From: Bacteroidia bacterium
GTDB taxonomy: Bacteria; Bacteroidota; Bacteroidia; UKL13-3
Direction: 5' to 3'
Assembly: GCA_023151275.1 (NCBI GenBank)
Contig: JAKLJI010000016.1
Span: 23,596-87,595 of the forward strand
Length of the DNA stretch: 64,000 nucleotides
Made by a program: the position numbers and the translations under genes. How positions within the stretch are numbered: position 1 is the first letter of the stretch; each line of letters opens with the position of its first letter. The notes beneath the pieces are model-generated. The model made no database searches, had not been told where the DNA came from, and was given only the letters and a program-made list of their open reading frames with translations. Positions 25,225 to 32,743 of this stretch are shown piece after piece.

Positions 25225-25943
25225 TAGTTAATATCTCCTTCTTGCGGACGTAATATGATTTCTTCAACAACTGTGCGAGGGGAAAGTTCACAAATGGAAT
25301 AAACCATGTGGGCAACATCTTCAACAGGCATAAAACGCGATTCAGGTAAATCGGTACCACTCCAACTATTCGTAAGCGTGGCACCCGGAATAATGGTACT
25401 TACTCGAATGCCATCTGGTTTCAGTTCTTCACGCAAAACTTTACTCATACCGCGCATGGCAAATTTGCTAATGCAATACGAACCTCCATTGGGATAGGCC
25501 GTTATGCCTGCTGTTGAACAGATGTTGATGATAATTCCTGATTTCGCTTTTTTCATCGCAGGAAGCAAGGTTCTGCTTAAATGATAAGCACTTCCTACAT
25601 TGGTTTGAAATTGTTTTTCAAGGGCACCTGGAGCCTCTTCTGCAATGCTTCCGGGCATAAAAACTCCGGCATTGTTAATCAAAACATCCAATGAACCAAA
25701 CTCCCTAAGCACATCCTGACCAAATATTTTTAGCAGTTCAGCATCTGCTGCATCGCAGGATTCAAAAAAGAATCGTTGCTTAGGATAGCGCGTGCTGAGC
25801 TCCACAAACAGGTTGGTTAAATCTTCCTTGTTTCGCGCACAGCCAGCCACATGGTATCCGTGACTTGCAAAAATATCAACCAAAGCTCTACCAATTCCTT
25901 TGGTACAACCGGTTACCAGAACGGTTTTAGGTAACATTTCCAT
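25224..25943 (-). CDS. Short-chain dehydrogenase/reductase (SDR)
   Basis: 239 residues with the SDR cofactor-binding motif (VTGCTKGIGRALVDIFASHG), the NNAG motif, and the catalytic Ser/Tyr/Lys with SYCISKFAMRGM (YxxxK as YCISK). Size and text resemble 3-oxoacyl-ACP-reductase-like SDRs, but substrate cannot be read. It precedes ispG by a one-base overlap (TAATG), a pairing which may simply be operon convenience. It is transcribed divergently from mlaE, 80 bases away. Confidence 0.9.
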   Translation of the reverse strand: MEMLPKTVLVTGCTKGIGRALVDIFASHGYHVAGCARNKEDLTNLFVELSTRYPKQRFFFESCDAADAELLKIFGQDVLREFGSLDVLINNAGVFMPGSIAEEAPGALEKQFQTNVGSAYHLSRTLLPAMKKAKSGIIINICSTAGITAYPNGGSYCISKFAMRGMSKVLREELKPDGIRVSTIIPGATLTNSWSGTDLPESRFMPVEDVAHMVYSICELSPRTVVEEIILRPQEGDIN

Positions 25944-26023
25944 GAATTAAGGCTGCTAATTTACCTCTTCGGGTTGAAAGTCTCCCAGTCAATCAAAATT
26001 TCTGTTTCTTTGTAAAGTTTGCT

Positions 26024-26767
26024 ATGAAGTACCTAAGCCAATTTGGAAGATACCTGCTTTTTCTCCGAACAAGCATTGGAAAGCCGGAAAAGTTTAAGCT
26101 TTTCTGGGAGCTGTTTATTCGTGAATTGTATAAAATGGGAAACGATTCCTTTGGCATTGTTTCAATCATTTCGGTTTTTATTGGAGCAGTAGCCGTTATT
26201 CAGATTGGATACCAGCTGGTTGGAAGCTTAGTTCCAATGTATGTTTTGGGTCGAATTGTCCGGGATTCAAATATCCTGGAGTTCTCGCCTACGGTTACTG
26301 CACTTGTGATGGCTGGAAAAATTGGAGGGAATATTGCCTCCGAAATTGGCACCATGAAGGTAAGCGAGCAGATTGATGCCCTTGAGATTATGGGCGTAAA
26401 TGCTGCAAAATATGTGGTAATGCCTAAGCTAATGGCAGCCTTGATTGCCATTCCCTCCTTGGTAGTTTACTCCATGTTTTTATCCAATGTGGGTGGTGTA
26501 TTATCGGTTAACTTCACTGGAATTGTTACAGTGGATGGCTATTTGCAAGGCTTAAGAATGGACTTTGATGGGTTTTCTGTAACCTATGCCTTAACCAAAG
26601 CTGTAACATTTGCTTTTGTAATTACTACCATCTCAGCTTCACACGGATACAATACCGAAGGTGGCGCTTTGGAAGTAGGTTGGGCAAGCACGCGCGCTGT
26701 TGTTCAAAGCTGCATTGCCATCATTTTTTTCGATTTCATCCTTACGCAAATCATGCTGTATAAATGA
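26024..26767 (+). CDS. mlaE: MlaE-family ABC transporter permease (outer-membrane lipid asymmetry)
   Basis: 247 residues with the MlaE/YrbE permease architecture: an N-terminal amphipathic helix, then hydrophobic segments carrying LGRIVRDSNILEFSPTVTALVMAGKIGGNIASEIGTMKVSEQIDALEIMGVNAAKYVVMPKLMAAL, the conserved family signature. It is the inner-membrane permease of the Mla phospholipid transport system. Its stop overlaps the ATPase gene (ATGA) by 4 bases. An MlaD substrate-binding gene, which commonly follows, is not next to it here. Confidence 0.95.
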   Translation: MKYLSQFGRYLLFLRTSIGKPEKFKLFWELFIRELYKMGNDSFGIVSIISVFIGAVAVIQIGYQLVGSLVPMYVLGRIVRDSNILEFSPTVTALVMAGKIGGNIASEIGTMKVSEQIDALEIMGVNAAKYVVMPKLMAALIAIPSLVVYSMFLSNVGGVLSVNFTGIVTVDGYLQGLRMDFDGFSVTYALTKAVTFAFVITTISASHGYNTEGGALEVGWASTRAVVQSCIAIIFFDFILTQIMLYK

Positions 26768-27492
26768 TAGAGCTGGTAAACTTGAATAAATCCTTTGATG
26801 GTAGGCAGGTGCTTTTTGATGTTTCTGCCAACTTTGAAAAGGGAAAATGCTCGTTCGTAATTGGAGCAAGTGGGGGAGGAAAGAGCGTTCTCATGAAGAC
26901 GATGGTTGGCCTAATCAAACCAGATAGCGGAAGTTTGAATTTTGATGGAAGGGATTTCTTGAGGTTAAACTACGAAGAAAAGAAGTCGCTACGTCAAGAA
27001 ATTGGCATGTTGTTTCAAGGTTCTGCTTTGTTTGATTCGCTTTCGGTTGAGGAAAACGTGGCATTCCCTTTGAGAATGTTTACCGATTGGTCGAAGGAAC
27101 AGATTTTAGAGCGGGTAAACTTTTGCTTGAATAGAGTAAAACTGGAAAACGCAAATAAACTTTATCCTTCAAATATTTCAGGGGGTATGAAAAAGCGGGT
27201 AGGCATTGCCAGAGCCATCGCCCTAAATCCCAAATACCTATTTTGCGATGAGCCCAATAGCGGATTGGACCCTGTTACTTCACGTGTTATTGATGAGCTG
27301 ATTGTTGAAATTACGCGTGAATATGATATTACAACCATTATCAATTCGCACGATATCAAAAGTGTATTTGATATGGCAGACCATATCGTTTTTATTTACA
27401 AAGGGAAAAGCTGGTGGAGTGGCACCCGCGATCAGATGCGGAGTTCAGGCAATACCGAGTTGTTGGACTTTATCAAAGCCAGCGAATTTTGA
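26764..27492 (+). CDS. mlaF: MlaF-family ABC transporter ATP-binding protein
   Basis: 242 residues. Walker A (GASGGGKSVLMKTMVGL), Q-loop (MLFQGSALFDSLSVEENVAF), the ABC signature as NISGGMKKRVGIARAIA and Walker B (YLFCDEPNSGLDP) with switch His (NSHDIKSVF) are all present. The signature SGGMKKRV is typical of MlaF. It energises the MlaE permease encoded just upstream. The pair is an apparently two-gene operon on the + strand. Confidence 0.96.
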   Translation: MIELVNLNKSFDGRQVLFDVSANFEKGKCSFVIGASGGGKSVLMKTMVGLIKPDSGSLNFDGRDFLRLNYEEKKSLRQEIGMLFQGSALFDSLSVEENVAFPLRMFTDWSKEQILERVNFCLNRVKLENANKLYPSNISGGMKKRVGIARAIALNPKYLFCDEPNSGLDPVTSRVIDELIVEITREYDITTIINSHDIKSVFDMADHIVFIYKGKSWWSGTRDQMRSSGNTELLDFIKASEF

Positions 27493-27590
27493 TTATTTAT
27501 CAATAGTTTAAATTTTATTGGCAATAGCTAAAGTTATTTTGTCAACTTAGTGTAATTTTAACAAGATGTGGCGAAAATCATTAATTTTGA

Positions 27591-28292
27591 TTGAAATTAT
27601 TTTTTGTGAAAACTGTTCTTAATTCTCTCTTTTTGCTACTTGTCATTGGTATGCTAATCAATGCTTGCAAGCACGAACCTGAAGTAATTCTCAATTCAGG
27701 CGGAAACGGGAATCCCAATCCAACCCCAACCAATGATTCGGTTTGTTTTTCAACGCAGGTCCTTCCGCTTATTCAAGCCAATTGCGCTACATCAGGCTGC
27801 CACGATAATATTACCCGCGAAGAAGGCTTGGCCTTAACCAGCTATTCGGGAATCATGCGTATTGTAAAACCCTTTGATACAGGTTCAGATTTAATTAAAG
27901 AAATCACCCGTACCTCAAGCAAAAGAATGCCGCCTCCCCCTATGGCTGCATTATCAACCGAATCTATTGATTTATTAAAGAAATGGATTTCTCAAGGTGC
28001 TAAAAATACAAGCTGCTCAAACTCCGATTGTGATACTTTAACCGTTTCCTATCAAGCTCAGATAACTCCCGTAATTAACACCTATTGCAAAGGTTGTCAC
28101 CAAAGCAGCAATGCCGGTGGAGGAATTTTGTTAGAAACCTACGCGCAGGTGAAAACTCAAACCGAATCGGGTAAATTGATTTGCAGCATCAAATGGGGCT
28201 CGTGCTCAGCAATGCCTAAAGGTGGAAGTAAACTCTCGTTTTGCTCCATTCGTAAATTTGAAAAATGGCAGGCAGCCGGATTCCCCCAATAA
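27591..28292 (+). CDS. Haem-binding c-type cytochrome lipoprotein (two haem sites)
   Basis: About 228-233 residues. The start is uncertain: TTG at 27591 or GTG at 27606; no ATG fits. The signal peptide ends in a lipobox (MLINAC), so it is a membrane-anchored lipoprotein. The first haem motif is unusual: CATSGCH, a CX4CH spacing, followed by the likely axial Met in KRMPPPPM. The second domain has a standard CX2CH (CKGCH) with SAMPKGG as a likely distal Met. The text QVLPLIQANC...LKKWISQGA is like the cytochrome c modules found in Bacteroidota and Planctomycetes surface proteins. It is the first gene of a cluster of three such lipoproteins plus DUF5777-like and YceI proteins, probably a periplasmic or outer-membrane electron-transfer system. 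Confidence 0.8.
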   Translation: MKLFFVKTVLNSLFLLLVIGMLINACKHEPEVILNSGGNGNPNPTPTNDSVCFSTQVLPLIQANCATSGCHDNITREEGLALTSYSGIMRIVKPFDTGSDLIKEITRTSSKRMPPPPMAALSTESIDLLKKWISQGAKNTSCSNSDCDTLTVSYQAQITPVINTYCKGCHQSSNAGGGILLETYAQVKTQTESGKLICSIKWGSCSAMPKGGSKLSFCSIRKFEKWQAAGFPQ

Positions 28293-28298
28293 GCAAGT

Positions 28299-28757
28299 AT
28301 GAAAAGAATAAGTGTAATAGCAGTCTTGGCGCTGCTTATTAGTGCGTGCTCACACTACGAGGAATTAAAGTCAGACCCAAAAGAGAGTGCCAGCGGCGAC
28401 GATGAATCGCACAATGCCGGGCAAAATTGTTCTTCCTGCCACAACAAGAGTGGAACCGAGGCGGCAGCAGAAGGATGGTGGACCGTTGCCGGAACCGTAT
28501 TCAAATCGGATGGCCGCGCACAAGGTTCTGCAACCATTGAGCTATGGGAAAAACCTGGCAAACAAGGAAAATTAATCAAGCGATTGGTGACCGATGATTT
28601 GGGAAATTTTTATACCAATCAGGTGCTCAATTTCAATGGAGGTTGCTATCCCGTAGTGTACACTAGCTCTGGTGAAATCCAGATGACAAGTGCATTCAAT
28701 GGAGGAAGTTGCAATTCATGTCACGGCGTTACCGAATCACGTATTCAAATCAACTAG
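28299..28757 (+). CDS. Haem-binding lipoprotein with two CXXCH sites
   Basis: 152 residues. The signal peptide ends in a lipobox (LLISAC). Two CX2CH haem motifs are visible: CSSCH (about residue 46) and CNSCH (near the C-terminus), separated by a beta-type region (GWWTVAGTVFKSDGRAQGSATIELWEK) like a carboxypeptidase-regulatory fold. It starts 6 bases after the upstream cytochrome gene, so it is in the same operon. It probably carries two haems. Confidence 0.75.
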   Translation: MKRISVIAVLALLISACSHYEELKSDPKESASGDDESHNAGQNCSSCHNKSGTEAAAEGWWTVAGTVFKSDGRAQGSATIELWEKPGKQGKLIKRLVTDDLGNFYTNQVLNFNGGCYPVVYTSSGEIQMTSAFNGGSCNSCHGVTESRIQIN

Positions 28758-28758
28758 T

Positions 28759-29094
28759 ATGAAAAAATTAAGCTATACAGCAGGACTTTTGCTTCTTTTT
28801 AGTGCCTGTTATTTTGATAAAGAAGAGGAATTGTACCCCAATGATTTTGGTGCAATTGATACGGCCAACGTAACCTATTCCGGAAAAATTGCTCCAATTA
28901 TTTCATCATCTTGCGCCACTTCAGGTTGTCATCCTGATTTTTCTTCTTATTCAAACCTTAAAGTGCGCGTTGATAATGGCAATTTAGCCAATCGTGTATT
29001 GGTTAAAAAAGACATGCCACCATCTGGCCCGCTTTCAGCAAATCAATTGGCTCAAATTCAAAAATGGCTCAACCAAGGGGCTCCAAACAATTAA
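28759..29094 (+). CDS. Small haem-binding lipoprotein with CX4CH site
   Basis: 111 residues from the ATG at 28759, one base after the preceding stop; the track's start at 28690 lies inside the upstream gene. The signal peptide ends in a lipobox (LLLFSAC). It has a single haem motif CATSGCH (CX4CH, identical to the first protein of the cluster), a distal Met in KKDMPPSG, and the same module ending (QLAQIQKWLNQGAPNN). It is one module of the type duplicated in the first gene. Confidence 0.78.
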   Translation: MKKLSYTAGLLLLFSACYFDKEEELYPNDFGAIDTANVTYSGKIAPIISSSCATSGCHPDFSSYSNLKVRVDNGNLANRVLVKKDMPPSGPLSANQLAQIQKWLNQGAPNN

Positions 29095-29104
29095 TGCTAA
29101 CCTC

Positions 29105-30019
29105 ATGAGAAACTTACTCCTTGCTTCAATACTCGTTGTTTTTTCTTCCTTAACTGCATTTGCCCAAGACGATTTGATGGGAATGCTTCAGGATGCAGGC
29201 CCCCAAAAGCCAACCCCGGTTTTTGCTACATTCAAAGCGCCTCGTGTAATTACCGGACAGAGTGTTGAGCACACTGCAGCCAGGCACTTGAACTTTGTAA
29301 TCCTTCACCGTTTTGGAGAAATGAACGGAGGTGCTTATACGCTTTTTGGAATTGATCAGGCGAATATTCGTCTTGCCTTTGATTATGGTTTGACAGATAG
29401 AATCCAATTGGGATTAGCTCGCTCTTCGGTGGGTAAGACCTACGATGGTAGCTTGAAAGTAAAACTTCTAGCTCAATCAAAAGGAAAAAAATCCATGCCC
29501 ATTACGTTGGGGTATTACGGAAATGTGGGTGTGAATACTGAAACCTGGGCAAATCCAAATCGCAACAATTACTTTACTTCACGCCTAAGCTTCTTCAACC
29601 AAATCAATATTGCTCGTAAATTTAATGATTGGGTAAGCTTGCAGGTTTCTCCAACACTGGTACATTATAATCTTGTTGGTCCTAAAAGCTACGATAACAT
29701 GATGTTCGCTCTGGGCCTTTCAGGAAGCATAAAACTTTCGCGAAGTGTGCGTTTTAATTTTGAAACCTATCCTCGCCTCACCGCACAAGACCAATTAAGC
29801 AGAACAGGCGATAAACTTTACAATTACCTGGCTTTGGGTTTTGATATTGAAACAGGTGGTCACGTATTCCAGTTGATGCTTTCCAATGGCAATGGAATGC
29901 TTGAACAACAGATGGTTCGCGAAACCAGAACCCAATGGGCTGATGGAGGAATCAGACTGGGATTCAATGTTTCGAGGACATTTTCTTTTGATAAAAAAGA
30001 AAAATCAAAGAAGTGGTAA
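29105..30019 (+). CDS. DUF5777-like outer-membrane beta-barrel protein
   Basis: 304 residues from the ATG at 29105 (the track's 28994 start is inside the previous gene). The signal peptide ends at AFAQ. The body is made of alternating strand-like segments (VEHTAARHLNFVILHRFGEMNG, IRLAFDYGLTDRIQLGLARSS, LSNGNGMLEQQMVRETR) and ends with GGIRLGFNVSRTFSF. This matches the DUF5777 family of predicted beta-barrels that I recall from Bacteroidota genomes, where it is often beside cytochromes and YceI. It could be the outer-membrane component of the electron-transfer cluster, by position only. Confidence 0.72.
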   Translation: MRNLLLASILVVFSSLTAFAQDDLMGMLQDAGPQKPTPVFATFKAPRVITGQSVEHTAARHLNFVILHRFGEMNGGAYTLFGIDQANIRLAFDYGLTDRIQLGLARSSVGKTYDGSLKVKLLAQSKGKKSMPITLGYYGNVGVNTETWANPNRNNYFTSRLSFFNQINIARKFNDWVSLQVSPTLVHYNLVGPKSYDNMMFALGLSGSIKLSRSVRFNFETYPRLTAQDQLSRTGDKLYNYLALGFDIETGGHVFQLMLSNGNGMLEQQMVRETRTQWADGGIRLGFNVSRTFSFDKKEKSKKW

Positions 30020-30055
30020 GGTTTTTGTTTGATTGAGTAAATACAATTTAGTAAG

Positions 30056-30595
30056 ATGAAAAAAATCTTTTTTGTGATAGCCTTAGGTTTGATGATGAGC
30101 CAGCTATCCGCCCAGGTTTACTTCACCAATGCCGGAAAAGTAAGCTTCTTTTCAAGTACTCCGGTTGAGGATATCAAGGCCGAAAATCCCAAAACACTCG
30201 TTGCCTTAAAAACAAATGGCGAACTGGCTGTGGTTATTTACAATACCGGCTTCGAGTTTGAAAACAAGTTGATGCAAGAGCATTTCAACGAAAAGTACAT
30301 GGAGAGTGAAAAATACCCTCAAAGTACCTTTCAGGGAAAGATTAACGAGAAAATAGATTTTACCAAAGATGGTGAATACAATGTAACGGCTACCGGAAAA
30401 TTGAGAATTCACGGTGTTGAACAAAATCGCACCATTAGCGGAAAGTTGATTATCAAAGGAAATACCATTCAACTTATCAGCAACTTTAAGGTAAAAACTG
30501 CCGACCACAAGATTGAAATTCCAACCCTTGTTGTTGCCAAGATTGCTGAAGAAATTGAAATTAAAGTTGATGCAATGCTTCAGCCTAAAAAGTAG
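30056..30595 (+). CDS. YceI-family periplasmic lipid-binding protein
   Basis: 179 residues. The signal peptide ends at LSAQ. The body fits YceI: VYFTNAGKVSFFSSTPVEDIKAENPKT, FENKLMQEHFNEKYMESEKYPQSTFQGKI, and GKLRIHGVEQNRTISGKLIIKG. YceI folds as a lipocalin-like barrel that binds isoprenoid-type lipids, for example quinones. It follows the DUF5777-like gene by 36 bases, in the haem-lipoprotein cluster. A bidirectional terminator follows it, closing the cluster. Confidence 0.9.
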   Translation: MKKIFFVIALGLMMSQLSAQVYFTNAGKVSFFSSTPVEDIKAENPKTLVALKTNGELAVVIYNTGFEFENKLMQEHFNEKYMESEKYPQSTFQGKINEKIDFTKDGEYNVTATGKLRIHGVEQNRTISGKLIIKGNTIQLISNFKVKTADHKIEIPTLVVAKIAEEIEIKVDAMLQPKK

Positions 30596-30612
30596 TCACT
30601 ATCAAAATGCAT

Positions 30613-30640
30613 AAAAAAGCCGGGCTAACCCGGCTTTTTT
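30613..30640. terminator. Bidirectional terminator between the YceI and ZIP genes
   Basis: A perfect 12-bp stem AAAAAAGCCGGG and CCCGGCTTTTTT with loop CTAA, suited to transcripts from both sides. Confidence 0.92.
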
Positions 30641-30642
30641 TG

Positions 30643-31365
30643 TTAGTGACCTGCTAGGTAACCTACTCCAATTGCCAGAAGAATTCCAACTACCACCGCA
30701 ACAAGTTTTCCGGTTGGAAACCCATGATGCTCGCTGCTTTCAAAAAGTATGGTTGTTGAAATATGCAGGAAAGTTCCGATGATAAAGGCCATTAGATAAT
30801 CAAACAAAACCTCCGGGATATGATTTCCAATAAATTGGCTTGAGATTACCCCTGCGGGAGCCATAAATGCATAAATAACCAATAGCGTAATTAGCGTTTT
30901 TGATGGCAAATTCAATCCTTTGAAAATGGTCATCATGGTAAAGCTGGCCGGAATCTCGTGAAGGAAAATACCTACAATAAGCGCAAAAGCACTTTCTTCT
31001 GATGAAAGTAAGGCTCCAATTGGAATGCCTTCGGTAAACGAATGGAAAGAAAGACTAACAAAGATTCCCAAAGGAATAACTTTCTTTTTCAAATGGTGAT
31101 GAATATGCATGTGGCCATGCTCAATCCCTTCTGAATAGCGTTCAAGAAAAACCTGAAACAAGAATCCACTCAAAACAAAAAGCCCTTTGTAAGCATTGAA
31201 TTCCTGGAATACTTCCGGAATAAGTTGAGTAAGTGTAACCGATAATAAATAGGCTCCTGCAAAAGATAAAAAGAGCTTTAATTGGCGTTCATAGATTTTT
31301 GAACTGAAAAAAGCCAGCAATCCGCCAATTAGCGGCCCCATAATCAATAGAAGTGCACTACTCAT
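30643..31365 (-). CDS. ZIP-family divalent metal transporter
   Basis: 240 residues with eight hydrophobic segments. The metal-binding residues typical of ZIP transporters are visible as HSFTEGIPIGAL (helix IV) and LHEIPASFTM (helix V), and there is a His-rich loop between helices III and IV (HGHMHIHHHLKKK). It should import Zn2+ or another divalent metal across the inner membrane. It overlaps the PAP2 gene's end by 8 bases, so the methyltransferase, PAP2 phosphatase and ZIP genes form a single minus-strand operon. Confidence 0.9.
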   Translation of the reverse strand: MSSALLLIMGPLIGGLLAFFSSKIYERQLKLFLSFAGAYLLSVTLTQLIPEVFQEFNAYKGLFVLSGFLFQVFLERYSEGIEHGHMHIHHHLKKKVIPLGIFVSLSFHSFTEGIPIGALLSSEESAFALIVGIFLHEIPASFTMMTIFKGLNLPSKTLITLLVIYAFMAPAGVISSQFIGNHIPEVLFDYLMAFIIGTFLHISTTILFESSEHHGFPTGKLVAVVVGILLAIGVGYLAGH

Positions 31366-31927
31366 GATTTGTGCTTACAAACTTACGGGTATACCTACCA
31401 AAAGCCAGTCCAAATAAACTTCCAACCCAGGCTCCAACAATTACATCCATGGGGTAATGAACGCCAACATAAACTTGCGAAAAGGCGATTGAAGATGCCC
31501 AGAAAATCAAAACTGGCCAACGCCAAAACCATTTTTCGGGAAGTAGTAAGCTAAAAAAAATGGCTAAAGCAAAATGGTTAGTCGCATGAGCGGATATAAA
31601 GCTGTAGCCATTGCAGGATGAAATCAGGTGGCGAACCATCCCTTCCAATAAGGGTTCATTGCATGGCCGTATGCGTTGAAATGTATTTTTTACCAGATTG
31701 GCGCTGAATTGGTCGGAAAGGGCAATGAGCAAAGCTGCGCCTACAACTGGAATCCATGCTTTTTTGCCATATTGTTTAATCCAAAAACCAATTACAAGCA
31801 GGTATTGCAAATACCAAGTGGATTGCTCCCGTAAAATAGGGGCAAGCCAATCAAGGAAAGGATTGGCCAAATCGCGGTTCAGGATTAGGAAAAAATCCCT
31901 GTCGAGTTGTAAGAGGGTTTCAAGCAT
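31358..31927 (-). CDS. PAP2-family membrane phosphatase
   Basis: 189 residues from the ATG at 31927, which overlaps the upstream methyltransferase's stop by 8 bases (the track's TTG start is 12 bases earlier). Six membrane segments and phosphatase motifs are seen: KNTFQRIRP (motif 1, KX6RP), SFISAHATNHF (motif 2, normally PSGH) and SQVYVGVHYPMD (motif 3, normally SRX5HX3D). The Arg of motif 3 appears as Gln, and motif 2 is SAH in place of SGH. The essential His residues are kept, so activity is plausible but changed. Members hydrolyse phosphatidic acid, undecaprenyl diphosphate or lipid A phosphates. Confidence 0.83.
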   Translation of the reverse strand: MLETLLQLDRDFFLILNRDLANPFLDWLAPILREQSTWYLQYLLVIGFWIKQYGKKAWIPVVGAALLIALSDQFSANLVKNTFQRIRPCNEPLLEGMVRHLISSCNGYSFISAHATNHFALAIFFSLLLPEKWFWRWPVLIFWASSIAFSQVYVGVHYPMDVIVGAWVGSLFGLAFGRYTRKFVSTNHE

Positions 31928-32669
31928 TTCGTTCTGCAAGTAAAATATAACGCTCCGATTTTTCCGGATTAAATGCTCCCAATTGGTAATCGCCCCACTC
32001 GTTCAAGAGTTTAAATCCTGCGGCACTTAGCAATTCGTGGAAATCTGTTTGGCTGAGCAATTGAACTTTTTCCTGAAAATGAAATTCCCCTTTGTCGGTT
32101 TCAAACTCAATGTCTTTTACCACTTTTCCATCGCAAATGCTTTTGCTTATCCTAAAAACTATCCCCGATTCCGTTTTTTCATGGTAAGGGACAAGAACTT
32201 GCTTAACCCATTCTGCATTCAGAAAGTCAATCAACAATCTGCCACCCGGCTTTAAACAAGTTTTGATAGATTGCAAGCATTGCAAGTTCACATCCATTGA
32301 ATCAAAATACCCAAAACTGGTAAATAGGTTCAGCGCCAAATCAAAGCGGGAGGGGAAATTTAATCCACGTAAATCCCCAACAAAGAATTGCAGGCGTTCA
32401 TTTTCGAACTTGCTGGCATGAGCAATGCTCTCCGGAGATAGATCAATTCCGGTTAATTTATGTCCAAGGCTGTTTAAATAAATGGAATGCCTTCCTTTAC
32501 CGCAGGCTAAATCTGCAATTTCATCTTCAAGTCCGGGCTTAAGGGTTGCTACAAGATTGTCTAAAAATGCAGCAGCTTCTGAATAATCCCTGTTTTTATA
32601 AAGAATATGGTAGTATTCAGAATTGAACCAATCTGCAAACCACTCTTTTTTCTGATTTTCCACGTTCAT
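31920..32669 (-). CDS. Class I SAM-dependent methyltransferase
   Basis: 249 residues. The SAM-binding glycine-rich motif is DLACGKGRHSIYLNSLGHKLTGIDLSPESI, and the acidic motif II (VGDLRGLNF) and motif near DLALNLFTSFGYFD follow. Its text fits the generic methyltransferase domain 25 group (Methyltransf_25/11). The substrate cannot be read. It is the first gene of the operon with the PAP2 and ZIP genes. Confidence 0.88.
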   Translation of the reverse strand: MNVENQKKEWFADWFNSEYYHILYKNRDYSEAAAFLDNLVATLKPGLEDEIADLACGKGRHSIYLNSLGHKLTGIDLSPESIAHASKFENERLQFFVGDLRGLNFPSRFDLALNLFTSFGYFDSMDVNLQCLQSIKTCLKPGGRLLIDFLNAEWVKQVLVPYHEKTESGIVFRISKSICDGKVVKDIEFETDKGEFHFQEKVQLLSQTDFHELLSAAGFKLLNEWGDYQLGAFNPEKSERYILLAERNA

Positions 32670-32685
32670 TTTCCCTTCTAAAAAT

Positions 32686-32720
32686 AGGAAAGGCCGTTTA
32701 CTCGGTAAACGGCCTTTCCT
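32686..32720 (-). terminator. Terminator of the membrane pyrophosphatase gene
   Basis: A perfect 16-bp stem AGGAAAGGCCGTTTAC and GTAAACGGCCTTTCCT with a three-base loop. On the minus strand it is followed by TATTTTTAG, a short T-tract. Confidence 0.9.
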
Positions 32721-32743
32721 AAATCAAATGTATTAACCCTTAT

